From Microvelia longipes (taxonomy: Eukaryota > Arthropoda > Insecta > Hemiptera > Veliidae): 64,000 nucleotides of DNA. The position numbers and the translations under genes were made by a program. The stretch lies in NCBI GenBank assembly GCA_018340805.1, contig JACMZG010001911.1, positions 57,097,038 through 57,161,037 of the forward strand, in the 5' to 3' direction. This document shows, in pieces, positions 15,633-50,024 of this stretch (within the stretch, counting starts at the first letter, position 1; every line of letters begins with the position of its first letter). The notes beneath the pieces are model-generated. The model worked only from the letters and a program-made list of their open reading frames with translations. It was not told the origin of the DNA and did not search any database.

Positions 15633-15950
15633 AATCAGTTACCGTAGATACTTGCTCTTAGATACATGTTAGTTTGCTATATCCATGGACCAGTTTCGAT
15701 TTATGGCCTTTATCAACAGGTTAAATAACATTATATCAATGTTACTCATAAGGTTATATCATTAAACAAATTCTAGACTAAATATGCCATAAGGATGAGA
15801 CATATTTAGAGAGTTTGTTCTCCTCATTGAGCCTAGAATTTATTGGCTTCATTTGTCGAAAGTTCAAGTGTTGTCCTACCTGATTGTGGCGTTAAGCCGA
15901 AACCGGTATTAAAATACTTATATCCCACAAATAGTATCGACGGTAGCTGC
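15633..15950. mobile_element. Terminal-inverted-repeat element, older copy of the 55151 family
   Basis: The left end AATCAGTTACCGTAGATACT pairs with the right end AGTATCGACGGTAGCTG. Inside each end lies a (A)CCGGTTTCG-like block. The same termini and inner block occur at 55151-55398. No transposase is encoded, so this is a non-autonomous element. Arms have diverged, which suggests age. Confidence 0.6.
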
Positions 15951-16610
15951 TTTTTCAAACATATGCCCATTAAAATTTTCATCTTTAGTAATTTTCATAT
16001 CTTAATTAATTAGAATGCTATTTTACGTATATGTTAATCTAGGGTGACCACAGGCATATAGCTTTAATCCATTTTCTCATATGGTCTTTGGAACAAACCG
16101 TGGAAAAAGCGTTTATCCATTTTTTATTTGGAAAATAAAAATAAATAATTACTACATCTCCTAAAACAAATATTTATTGTAATATATCAAGAATCCTGCA
16201 TCCCTCCTACATAGATACTCCATAAAATCTTAATTATACATTTTTAAGATAGACGTCATTTTTCTTACATACCGTCCATATCTTAAATTTATAAAAAGAG
16301 CACTAAGTCATTATTGTATTAAGGAAACATTAAAACAACAAAATGCACTTTTAAAATAAAATATCTGTTTTCACTAAACTTTCCTTATGAAATTAAACCT
16401 TATTTTTCCTTTGAAAATTACACCAAATTAAAAAAAGGTATATCATACCAATTCATAAAAATCGTACAAGTTTCTTTAGTAGTCCTCCAATTTTTTTCGC
16501 TCATCAGGCTCAATTTGTTTTTCTGTTTTATTCAACAATCTATTAAAATATCAAATAGTAAGATGAAGGAGAAAAAAGATGAAAAAGGAAGGTATTTTTC
16601 CAGGAATAAG

Positions 16611-16645
16611 AGGCAGACTAGCTCAGTGGGGTAGTTGACCTAGGT
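16611..16645 (+). other. tRNA-like A-box fragment (SINE head or tRNA relic)
   Basis: GGCAGACTAGCTCAGTGGGG looks like the acceptor and D-arm of a tRNA and contains a good Pol III A box (TAGCTCAGTGG). No B box (GGTTCGAATCC type) follows within 80 bp, and no anticodon or T arm can be folded, so it is not a working tRNA gene. It could be a truncated SINE or coincidence. Confidence 0.25.
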
Positions 16646-17400
16646 CTCCCTTCCTCCTCTTTCTTCTTTACAACATTCAATTATTTTTTACCTTATTCTC
16701 TACTTTAATATAACACTATCCTATTTTATTCTTCTTTAGAAAGAAGAAATAGAAAAATAGCACATAAAATGGGAAATAACTGTTTCATATTGCTTGTAGA
16801 AATTTTAAAATTATAATATTTTACTTTCATAATTTAAGATGCAATAATGTTTATTTTTAAATGTTTACATCATACATTACTATATTATGTATGTTGGACA
16901 TGTAATGTTTTTTTGCTTATTAAGTTTCATACATATAAAAAGTTAATTATGTTTATAAAATGTATTATTTAAATTTAGACAAAGAGTCAAGTATTGGGAT
17001 AGTCAAATAATAGCGACATTAAACAGTTCCTAAGTTTAACTTAAATCACATTAAAGTAAGTAAACTTACTTCACATCTGGAGGATCTAAATTAAAGCATT
17101 TATTTTTGTTTAAGTAGTGCTACACAAGCTACTTACTAACTTCCTAACCAGTAAACAAAGTATTCATTGTTATACTAACTATTGTTTATTTTAAAAACTA
17201 CTTATGCGGGGTATAACAATACGGTTATTAACTTCTTACATTTCTCCATAATACTACAATAGCAACATAAACAATGATATAATTAATAATAACTTCTTTA
17301 TGTACACTGTCTAGCTATGATGTTATTAATTTCTTATGTATATAAAACCTTTTCATACAGTAATAATAAAATGACAAATAACATGTATAGCACACACACA

Positions 17401-17402
<2 letters not shown>

Positions 17403-17471
<69 letters not shown>
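17403..17471. repeat. (TA)n microsatellite
   Basis: About 70 bp of TA dinucleotides with a single phase break. Confidence 0.95.
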
Positions 17472-17472
<1 letters not shown>

Positions 17473-18123
17473 CAATATTTTTGTATATACCCACGGTTTT
17501 AGTGAGGAAGAAAAAAAATTAGACCAATAACCCCTACTCTAAGCTGATCTAAACAACTAATTGCAAATTTAATTACTAAAATGATAAAACGTGAAATTAT
17601 CAGGTAAACCTAATTATTACCCCATGTAATTGATAATTCAAATTTTCTCTTTATAAATTGATTAAAAACATATGCATCTATCATTTTGAAAACAATCAAA
17701 CGTTCAAAGCGAATACGAAATTTAATCAGAAAATGATAAGAAATGTATGCTAATTTATTCCTTATCTAAATAGAGAGAAAACTCGCCTCAGTTCATCGAC
17801 CCGAGTGACCAATATTTTATTGTATTTAATTAATGCAACAGTTGGGTATTTTATTTACCTTGAATTTTTAGACGTATAGGTATTGTTTCTTTAGTTACCT
17901 GATTAGAAAAATGTACTACCTGTTGGGAATAATATAGGTTGGTAATTATACTACTAATAGTTAATAAGTTTTGGTAAATTTTCAATCAATAAATAATGTT
18001 TGCTTACTATTTGTTGAAATAAATAATTTTGCTTGATTTTATACAATTTTGATTTTTAAGAATTTGCATGTAGATTGCAATAATTCATTTAATAGTATCT
18101 TGATTGTTTTTATTTCAACCAAC

Positions 18124-18435
18124 CATAGAAATATATACTAGAGGGGACATAGCCTGTCTCAATACATTGAAAGGCGTGAAACATCGTTTTGTGGCTCTCA
18201 GGGGCTCTGTGTAACCTCGTAGAAACCTCCTTCAAGAGTGAGTTAGGTTATATTAAATCAAATTGGCTTCCCGCACATTGTTAGTGTTTTAATTTGTATT
18301 TTTAACGTTCTTCTAGATAAGTTAGGGTCATTTTGTAATGATTATTAGATTACATTTTTAGCCAAGGGGGTCAGGTTATTTTTTAATGTTTCAAAATTCC
18401 ACCAATAGGGCCACTCTAGTAGTAATATCTCCATG
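18124..18435 (+). mobile_element. hAT-like MITE, copy 1
   Basis: The 312-bp element begins CATAGAAATATATACTAGAG and ends CTAGTAGTAATATCTCCATG, an inverted match. It carries the family-specific blocks CTCAGGGGCTCTGTGTAACC near the left end and AATAGGGCCACTCTAG near the right end. The family was defined here by comparing at least six copies in the window. Flanking 8-mers do not match clearly in this copy. Confidence 0.75.
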
Positions 18436-18997
18436 GCTATAACTCATTTGTGCAGGGTCTTTTGCACAAAGGGTCTTTTTGTTCATCTTACACACCCTAT
18501 TATTATTACCTATATACTCTTTGATTCAATTTGTTATTTATACAAACGACTCATTATCTAGGATAGTTTAAATTTAATTATCACGATTTGTGTAAAAATC
18601 ATTGTTGCCACACTCACGTTCCCTCAGTGTTGTATTGACTTTGTTTTATACTAATTCGCACATAATGTAGGCCAGTTTGTATAAATTTAGGGAAGTTTTA
18701 GTTACTTCCATGTTCCATCCTGACATCACATCTGTTTTCACGCTTTATTTCCTCTATTGTAAGATTATTTTTAAAATAATTTGATTAAATAATAATTTTT
18801 GCTGATACTCTTTTTCAACTGTTTAGGATTACTAGACATTATTTAAGACTTTTGTTTAATACAGTATTTCGTTTAATAAAACTTTTACTGTCCTGTTTTT
18901 CATTCCTTAGACTCATTATACATCTAATTTAGTTAGATTATCGTATAAATAAAGATTACTAAGTTAAGCTAATAATGATCAACCAATGCTTATTTGC

Positions 18998-19324
18998 CAT
19001 AGAGATATATACTAGAGCGGGCATAGCCTATCACAGACATTGAGAGGCCTGAAACATCTTTTGGGGGCTCTCAGGGGCTCTGTGTAACCTTATTGCAACT
19101 TCCTTAGAGAGTAAGGTAAGGTTATAATAAGTCAATTAATTTCGGCTTCCCGCTCAATTTTTGTGTTTTGATTTGTATTTTTAACGTTCTAACATATAAT
19201 ATATTGTAATATTGTGTTGATTTTGTTTATTTTACTTAAAAGCGAAGGTGTTCACTTACTTCATTACTTTTTCGATGTTTCAAAATTTAACCTATAGGGC
19301 CCCTCTAGTAATAATATCTCTGTG
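18998..19324 (+). mobile_element. hAT-like MITE, copy 2, with perfect 8-bp target duplication
   Basis: The left end CATAGAGATATATACTAGAG is matched by the inverted right end CTCTAGTAATAATATCTCTG. The copies of TTATTTGC at 18990-18997 and 19325-19332 are identical 8-bp flanks. Eight-base duplications are a hallmark of hAT-superfamily insertion. The element is 327 bp, has no coding capacity and must have been moved by a transposase encoded elsewhere. Confidence 0.85.
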
Positions 19325-20089
19325 TTATTTGCCCTTGTTGTATAGTTACTGAAGATGGTATTTTATGTTTGTAAACGTCTTTGTTTAAATAATTATGTAA
19401 CGGAAGTTACTGTTTTTATTTTTTCTTATTGTGTTATTGGGGTACTTTAAGTTTAACTGGTAATATTTACCCGTACTTTTTAGGTTACGGGAACATGAAG
19501 CTATTAAAATAATATTTTCGTTTATAACTGTCTCATGAACTGATAATAAAAAAGAAATAAGTATGTCACAACATTTCTAATAAATCATGTTATTAACTTT
19601 TTATATTTTTAAAAATGACCCAACTTAATCTTTGATGTACCGACAATATTTGGATAAACTTTTACTTTTACTAGTAGGTACATTTTAATATTTAAGTGAA
19701 GTGAAGACGGTTATATGACCGGGGACCCTTAAAAAGGTTTCACTTTTAATATTTTTATTGAACTTACGCCCTCGTTTAAGGGATGGTTTCAGGTCATAAG
19801 GGACTGTTTGTACAGTTTAGTCGGCAACAGTACTAATAAATAGTACCGCTCATAATCTTTATTATTTATAGCTGTTTTTAGGTAAAAATTGATTTTAAGA
19901 GTGTTATGAAGTATAACTTTCACTTGAGAGTTTAGTTTTTTTTAAAGTAAATAGAACTACTGAAAAAAGTTTCAAATGATCTTTTGTTAAATAAAAACTG
20001 TTTTAATGAAGTTTTGTTTTTTTGAAAAATTTGAGTGTTTTGAAAAGATGGGTGTCATACAAATGTATAGTAGTGCCCTTGGCCGTCGA

Positions 20090-20450
20090 TGCGATGCTAG
20101 TCTGGGTAATTCGTTCAAGGTTGATGACCGAGTTGAGGTCGGAGTCCTCAGTGTAAACCCAGTGTAAGGTGGAGGGGAACGCGTACCTTCGAGTCAACCA
20201 ATCAGAAGGCTGTATTACCCCGCGTCCCCACTACACTGCTAAGAGTTTTCTAAGCTTCTGCCAGTGACCTTCCACGGGTCCAAAGCCCCCATAGTCTAAC
20301 TGCCGTTCCTTCAGTGAGGTTCATAAAAACCTACACCTAACAAATTTCAACAAAATTTATTTCTCTTTCAAATGTGTTACTTATAGTGAAGTGTTTGTTT
20401 GGTTAAGTGAACTTATTTAGTGTATAAACAGTTTTTAAATTAAATTCTAA
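20090..20450 (+). promoter_or_regulatory. Putative promoter and 5' UTR of E75 isoform A
   Basis: This is the most GC-rich stretch for several kilobases and runs into the isoform A start codon. It holds a CCAATCAG box at 20198-20205. An imperfect inverted repeat AGGTTGATGACCG at 20118-20130 resembles an ecdysone response element, with about three mismatches. A TGACCT nuclear-receptor half-site lies at 20265-20270, and an initiator-like TTCAGTG at about 20310. A five-codon upstream ORF (20372-20386) precedes the start codon. The transcription start is inferred, not shown. Confidence 0.45.
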
Positions 20451-42548
<22,098 letters not shown>

Positions 42549-44080
42549 CCCTTCTGTCCTCTTATCATCATCCTCGCAAGTACAAAGCCTTCTCAAGGCA
42601 CCAATCGGTACAAATCCGCCATTGTGATCTCCTGGGTGTATATATTAATGTAATATCTTAACTAGAGACTCGTTAGAGACCTTTTCATTTAGAAAGGAAA
42701 AATAAGAAAATCTTTGTATATATTTTACTATAGTTTGTATGTATTATTAATCGTTGTGAACGAACTCATTCTTATGGTGCCACCTTTAAATCATAAAAAC
42801 AAATTTTGTAATAAACTTCTAGGACTTGTAATACGTGTTTAGATATTATTTGAGATTTAATTAATATAAATCTTATTTATTATATAAATACAAAAGAAAA
42901 CCGTAGAATTCTTTTTGTCAATGTTAGGTCCTTCTGTGTACTCAAAACTATATCTTTCAATACAAATAAAATATATTTTTTAATCATTTAAAAACTATTG
43001 TAATATACGAAATAATAAACCCTTGAAGAATCAAAATAACTTTTGTATCATAAAGATAATAAATATAAATTATTAAATTATTTTCAATGTTTTTGGCAAA
43101 AAAAATATTTGGTGTAATTAATGAAGAACCTTTCACAACAGTATCTTGGCCTATAACTTTAAATAATCTTTTATCACTCCTACTGTACCAAATTAATGAA
43201 ATAAAAAAATATCCTTAATTTTTTAACTTAAAATTATTTAAATAAATAATTTTCTTTTGGCTCAAACTAGAGTACGGGCTGCAAGCACCAATCCTATACT
43301 ATATAATAATAGTAATAATTTATATTTATACTTTTTCTTTTATTATTATATTATTGAATGTGATATGTACTATATTTATAAAATAGGAATAGCAGAGGCT
43401 TTGATTTTTTTTGTGTCGTCGAATCGTTTTTTAATTATTATTTATGTAAATTATACAATATAGTTTGTAAATTTTTTATTTTTGTTTTTCACAAAGCCGT
43501 GTTATTTAATTTTATAATTATATTTTTTTTTTTTTTTTTGTATATTTAATTTGTTGTTGTGCAAGGAAAAATCCTCGTTTTTTATTTTTTAATAATTTAT
43601 TGTAAATATTTTTTCCAATTTTTTTTAATTTATCTATCATTTTTGAATGAATAAAGTATAAGAAAAAATTAAATAATAATCGAGGTATATTTGAGACTGA
43701 GAAGGAAGTTACGCCGGCCTCCCTTAAATTATATACTTACTAATAAAATTATACAGAATTGAAAGTATAATTTGCTTTGATAAGTACATTTCGGTCGGCC
43801 AGTGAAAATATAAGTTTAATTTTTTAAGAATAGCCCACCATATTATTTTACATACTTAATCTGTGTGCGTAAATATCTTCCCCCCCTTTTCCTCATTAAA
43901 ATTTTATTTAACTCTTAAATGAGAAATTGTACTCTTCATTTTCTTTGCAATATTCGTTAAATATTTATAGTGTGAAATAATTTGTAGTATTTTTGTGCAT
44001 AGTTAGATTTTTTCTCGAATTTAATTTATTGTGTATAGAATTTTTGTATTATATTTAATAAAATAGACGTTAATAAAATT
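42549..44080 (+). other. E75: E75 3' UTR (extent inferred)
   Basis: AT-rich sequence after the stop codon contains several AATAAA signals, including 43650-43655 and 44057-44062, and many ATTTA-type elements that could speed mRNA decay, as expected for an early-response gene. Which poly(A) site is used cannot be told. The open frame at 43257 lies inside this region and is not credible. Confidence 0.55.
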
Positions 44081-45275
44081 TAAAAAAAAATATATGTTTT
44101 ATAAATAATTATTTTTCTCAAAATGAGGCGTGACTTCCTACATATCTTTATAAAAAAAATTATAACTGTGTATGTATTAAATAAAAAAAAATATTTTAGG
44201 AATTGTCTGATTTAAAATTAATATTTAAAAATTGGGTCCTCCCAGACTAATTTTTTTTTACTTTGAGGCCTCAAAATTTGCCGTTGGAACACAACCTGTT
44301 GCGATGAGTTTTAAAAAAATAAGCAGTTTTTTTTTATTTTATAAATATTACAAAATAAGATCAATAATTTAAATTCTGTAAAATATAAAAAAAATAACGA
44401 ACCAATAAATACTAATTATAAAGACAAATCAGACCAAAAAAATAATTTAAAGGTCAAAATAAATAATTTGAACATTTCCAGAAAAAAAAAATTATAAAAT
44501 ATTAAGAATCAATAACATTTTAAATCCTAGACGAGTACTAGATATAAATAAACTTTATTTTGATACAATGATTGTAGATATATTATGTTATTATTAATAA
44601 AGATACAATTTCCACATTTTTAAATTTTTTTGACCATTTCATATTTTTGCATTGTATAATATTTTTTTAAACTCCCAGTGATAATGTAAATTTTTAATAA
44701 TCAAATTATTGTTTTTGTTAAATAAGTTGACATAGAAAAAATTACAACTAAAAATGATTTGTGTGCTTGAATGTATAAAAAACATTTTTTTGAAGATAAT
44801 AGTTTCGTTTTATTTATTATTATTGTTTTTTAATTTATAAAAGAAGAAGAAAAAAAAACAAATTTTTTATTATTATTATTTTGTAAAAGCTTGAATGTTT
44901 TTGAGGCAGCAGAATAAACAATGTCTGGTGAAATATCAAATTTGTCTTTAATTTTTTACCCCCGTTTTTTACTTTAAAATTGACTTTGAAGTCTAGATAT
45001 TACTTATGGAGAGATAACAGTTTTAATATTCTGATGAGCATACCAAGAGCTACAAGGGATGATCGGATTTAATAGTGATACAAACTGGAGGTGAATTCTA
45101 ATCTCAATTAAAAATGGATGTCATAATAAAAATATCTAGTAGTGATATGATGGAGTAATATAATGAGCTAAATTTTTGGGGGAGGGATGAACTTGTTAAA
45201 ACCTTATAATGATAACATAAACCGAACCTGAAGATGAGTTAATTTAAGTGGGATAGTATATTTAAATTGTATAAT
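44081..45275. other. AT-rich 3' flank without recognised features
   Basis: No coding exon, RNA gene or clear repeat is seen. From about 45070 on, degenerate relatives of the 64-bp repeat begin. Confidence 0.5.
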
Positions 45276-45725
45276 GGTGATGTGAACTGGCGATGAATAA
45301 CCTTATTTTATTTGGGATGAGACAATTAAATTGTATAATGGTGATATGAACTGGAGATGAAAAACCTAATTTTATTTGGGATGAGATAATTAAATTGTAT
45401 AATGGTGATGTGAACTGGCGATGAATAACCTTATTTTATTTGGGATGAGACAATTAAATTGTATAATGGTGATATGAACTGGAGATGAAAAACCTAATTT
45501 TATTTGGGATGAGATAATTAAATTGTATAAATGGTGATGTGAACTGGCGATGAATAACCTTATTTTATTTGGGATGAGATAGTTAAATTGTATAATGGTG
45601 ATGTGAACTGGCGATGAATAACCTTATTTTATTTGGGATGAGATAATTAAATTGTATAATGGTGATGTGAACTGGCGATGAATAACCTTATTTTATTTGG
45701 GATGGGATAACTTTTTATAATAGTG
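45276..45725. repeat. 64-bp tandem repeat, seven copies
   Basis: Units start at 45276, 45340, 45404, 45468, 45533, 45597 and 45661 (one unit is 65 bp). Two versions alternate in the first five units: CTGGCGATGAATAACCTTAT and CTGGAGATGAAAAACCTAAT, so the array grew partly by 128-bp doublets. Degenerate copies extend to about 45070 upstream and 45970 downstream. Confidence 0.95.
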
Positions 45726-46216
45726 ATTTAAGCTGAAGATATAAAATTGATTTTCGATAGGAAAAAATATAATAGTTAATTATAGAAGCAATAGCAGTTA
45801 AATCTATGTAAAGGTATATCAGCTGAAGATGGATAGTCTAATTATAATTAGAAAGAGATGGCTTCATTAAATTTTTATGATAGTGTTATAAGTTGGAAAT
45901 ATATTATCGAATATTTAATGGAAAAGATTTTATGTTATGGTGATAACTGCTGAAGATAGAGAATCTAATTTTAAATTTCATTGAAGGCTACGCGATGAGC
46001 TGCGTTTATTTAAAAGTCGCAAGTATGTCCAACAATAGCGAAGAGATATAAATTTACTTCGCTATTAAGTTATGTAATTATATAAATAACAAATTAGATC
46101 TATGTAGTAGAAAATTAACGCTGGTGTTGCAAGATTTAGAATGTAGATACATTCCAAGACACATTTTTCCAACAATCCAAAAATTGGTTATGATTCTAAC
46201 AATCATAGCTATTTTT

Positions 46217-46505
46217 CCATGATAATTGTATAGATATCCAAGTATCATGGAAAAATAACCATGATAATTGGATAGATATCCAAGTATTATGGTAAAATAA
46301 CCATGATAATTGGATAGATATCCAAGTATTATGGAAAAATAACCATGATAATTGGATAGATATCCAAGTATTATGGTAAAATAACCATGATAATTGGATA
46401 GATATCCAAGTATTATGGAAAAATAACCATGATAATTGGATAGATATCCAAGTATTATGAAAAAATAATTGGCTGGATATCTAAGTATTATTGAAAAATA
46501 ACTAT
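46217..46505. repeat. 42-bp tandem repeat of imperfect palindromes
   Basis: Six good units start at 46217, 46259, 46301, 46343, 46385 and 46427, followed by a degenerate one. Each unit carries CCATGATAATTGGATA, then GAT, then ATCCAAGTATTATGG: a near-perfect palindrome able to form a hairpin of about 15 bp. Confidence 0.95.
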
Positions 46506-46589
46506 CTTGGTTTCAGGATAAAAATTTACTTTACAAATGTTTTTTGCAAATTTAGTATGATCCAGTTTCGTATGAACGATATTTCATCT

Positions 46590-47790
46590 GAATTATTCGT
46601 TCAGATGTTTTTATACCTCCTGTCCTGAGTGGTTTTCACGAAGTTGTCTGTTTGTATGAGTGTGTGTCTGCTATCATTGTAGCTCCCAAAGTATTTATCC
46701 CAGTTAATTGCTACAGTTGTATATTATGATCTATAGTCTGGATAAAACCACTTCTTTACGGCATAATTTGTCTAAATACTGATCAAATACCTTTTTCATT
46801 TAAGAGCTAAGTAGTATACTAGGCCCTACAGTTGAAGTAGAGAAAAGTAAAAACTTATAAAGAATTTAATTCTAGAGTTGATAAACTAAATTTTATTAAA
46901 AAGGTTCCATGGAACAATGATGTTGAATTGTTCTTTTTGTTTAATCAATTTTTCAGTTTACTTTAGTGCTTTGAATAGTTTATATGCTTTATTTACTTAT
47001 ATATGATTTGATACTACCGCGGACTTTTGCAAAACATGAAAAATTGTTGACCCAATATGATTGGGCGAGAGACACCTAGGAAATGTAACAAGCAAGATGG
47101 AATGCTACTTCTGGGTACTGTTCTTTCATTTGACATTCGTCATCATTGATGGCTCGACATAATGTCATGTACCACTCTCCTTCGTTACGTCTAACTCATC
47201 AGGGCGCCGACAGAGCCTGAACTCATTCTGACCTTACCAGTAGTACACCAGAGACGAGCGGTGCTCTTTTACCGCCATCATGCTTGGTACGCAAACATAT
47301 ATCATTTGATACATTGGCGGTAAGAGAGCACCGCTCGTCTCTGGTGTACTACTGGTAAGGTCAGAATGAGTTCAGGCTCTGTCGGCGCCCTGATGAGTTA
47401 GACGTAACGAAGGAGAGTGGTACATGACATTAAGTCGAGCCATCAATGATGACGAATGTCGAATGATAGAACAGTTCCCAGATGTAACATTGCATTTTGC
47501 TTCTTACAATTTCTAAGTGTCTCTCGCACAATTACATTGTGTTAATTACTTATTTTCCTGTGGATACCGACTCTATTAGTATATCTCGCAAGGCAATAAT
47601 TGCCATAACTAGCGTCAACATTTCATAGCTTCATGAATGAACGGTATACAGGAGCGAACTTGACTTTTATCAAGGATTTATGACTTGAAATAATCTACAA
47701 GGTGAGAGCACAGTGAATTTAATATTGGATTTTAGAACGGTCTCAAATATTTAATTTAGACTGAATGATTTTAATAATACAATTATAAAA
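46590..47790 (+). mobile_element. Large TIR-type element, probable relative of 52932-54692
   Basis: The left part (CTGAATTAT, GGTTTTCAC, AAGTTGTCTGT, AGCTCCCA) matches both ends of the element at 52932-54692. A second shared block (TTTGATACTACCG...TTTTGCAAAA) at 47008-47036 precedes the palindromic module. The right end cannot be placed with confidence. It may end near, or have been cut by, the MITE beginning at 47791. No transposase was seen. Confidence 0.45.
47060..47533. repeat. Long palindrome: two 218-bp arms around a 37-bp spacer
   Basis: The left arm 47060-47277 and right arm 47315-47533 are reverse complements. They are almost identical over the inner 150 bp (for example CCTGAACTCATTCTGACCTT against AAGGTCAGAATGAGTTCAGG) and more diverged at the outer ends. 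The outer ends read GGCGAGAGACACCTAGGAAA and its inverse. A shortened copy lacking most of the right arm is at 53805-54010. A transcript across it would form a long double-stranded RNA. Confidence 0.95.
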
Positions 47791-48422
47791 TATTGAGATA
47801 TTATGACTAGAGAGGCCCTACTGGTTTAATTTTGAAACATTTAATAAGTAACCTGAACACCATTAATTATTAATAAAATCAAATAAATAGTAAAAAGAAC
47901 CATAACTTACATCATTGAAAGTCTATAAGACAAAATTAAATTAAGTAATGTGCGGAGAAACTAACAAAGATTAACTTATAATAACTATAACGTACCCTGG
48001 GAAAAGGTTATTATGAGGTTACACAGAGCCCCTCAGAGTCCTAAAAAGATGTTTAAAGTCTCTAAACATAGAAATATTATTACAAGAGGGGCCCTATAGG
48101 TTAAATTTTGAAACACAGACAAATTAACCTGACCTCCATCGTTTATACAATCAAATAATCAGTACAAAATTACATTCACATGTATAGTACGTTAAAAATA
48201 CAAATCAAAACACGAGCAATGTGCGGGAAGCCGAAAAAATAGATTCATTATAACCTGAACTCACTCGTAGAGGAGGTTTTAATGAAGTTACACAGAGCCC
48301 CTGAGAGCCCCAAAATGATGTTTCAGGCCTCTCAATGTATTGTGGTAGGCTATGCCCCCTCTAGTATATATCTCTATGTCTGTAAATGTATAGTATAAGT
48401 CCTCTAATAATATATCTCTATG
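47791..48422 (-). mobile_element. hAT-like MITE, copy 3, interrupted by copy 4
   Basis: The reverse-orientation copy is split: 47791-48066 and 48379-48422 join into one element. The flanks TTATAAAA (47783-47790) and TTATAAAG (48423-48430) are an 8-bp target duplication with one mismatch. The insertion within it is copy 4. Confidence 0.8.
48067..48378 (-). mobile_element. hAT-like MITE, copy 4, nested inside copy 3
   Basis: The element is 312 bp, from CATAGAAATATTATTACAAG to TAGTATATATCTCTATG. The flanks TCTCTAAA (48059-48066) and TCTGTAAA (48379-48386) are the target duplication, which lies within copy 3 sequence. It carries the GGGCTCTGTG-type block in reverse orientation. Confidence 0.85.
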
Positions 48423-48441
48423 TTATAAAGATTATATAACG

Positions 48442-48742
48442 CATAGAGATATTATTACTATAGAACATATCCTAGATATATCCTAGATGGTGCATAGCCT
48501 ATCTCAATACATTCGGTGCCTGAAACACCATTTTGGGGCTCTCAGGGGCTCTGTGTAACCTCGATGAAACTTCCTTCAAGAGTGAGTTAAGGTTTTGAAT
48601 TGTATTTTTAACGTTCTACTATATAAATTATTGTAATTTTGTACTGATTATTTGTTTACATTTTTAGCGAAGGTTGGCAGGTTACTTTTTCGATGTTTTA
48701 AAATTTAACCTATAGGGCCTCTCTAGTAATAATATCTCTATG
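48442..48742 (+). mobile_element. hAT-like MITE, copy 5
   Basis: Starts CATAGAGATATTATTACTAT and ends CTAGTAATAATATCTCTATG, with CTCAGGGGCTCTGTGTAACC near the left. The left end carries a short rearrangement or duplication (CCTAGATATATCCTAGAT). The target duplication is not clear. Confidence 0.75.
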
Positions 48743-49055
48743 GTAAAGAAGACATAGCCTATTTGAGTACACTGTGACGCATGAAACATTTTTACAAGTT
48801 CCTCAGCCTTTGTACAACCTCATTGTAACCTCCTTCAAAACATTATAATAAATAATTATAACGAAGTTAATCAATCAATCGTTGTTTACTTTTCGCACAT
48901 TGTGATTTCTTTTGCATTATAACCGTTTTATCAGTATAAGTTACTGTACTTTAGTACTGTTTATTTGATTATATTAACAGTTAAAGGTGTTTAGGTTAAA
49001 TTCCAAAATTTGTGATCTGATGAACCGTTTCTAGAAATAATAACTCTACGATGTA
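48743..49055 (+). mobile_element. hAT-like MITE, diverged copy 6
   Basis: Recognisable blocks ACATAGCCTATTTGAGTACA, GTACAACCTCATTGTAACCT and a diverged right end at about 49025-49050 follow the family order. It abuts copy 5 directly. An old, decayed copy. Confidence 0.55.
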
Positions 49056-49123
49056 ATAAAAACCCTACGGGTTTAAGCGTAAAAAAATAACCTTGCATTG
49101 TAATGTTAGTTATAGCATAAAGA

Positions 49124-49759
<636 letters not shown>

Positions 49760-49774
49760 CATAAAGGTATATTA

Positions 49775-50024
49775 TAAAAAATGGGAGCATACCTTATCTC
49801 AGAGAGCATACCTTATACATCGAGAGGCTTAAATATCTTCTTGGGGATCTGTGCAGCCCTTTGTGTGACCTTTTCAGAAATTGTTTATGTTTTTTATTAT
49901 AAACGTTCGATAATATTTGTTACTGTACTGTTTATTTGATTATATCAATAATCGCGTGTGTTCAGGCTACTTTTTTTGTTTTAAAATTTAACCTATAGGG
50001 CCTCTCTAATATTATATCTATGCC
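49775..50024 (+). mobile_element. hAT-like MITE, diverged copy 8
   Basis: It has GAGCATACCTTATCTCA, CATCGAGAGGCTTAAATATC, and the right-end block TTTAACCTATAGGGCCTCTC followed by a decayed terminus. The left end is partly duplicated. Confidence 0.55.

Noticed and set aside
16611..16690. Possible tRNA gene
   Set aside because: Only the D-arm/A-box part is present. No T arm, anticodon stem or B box follows.
20003..20197. Minus-strand 64-residue open frame upstream of exon A
   Set aside because: Lies in the putative E75A promoter island and shows no domain or splice support.
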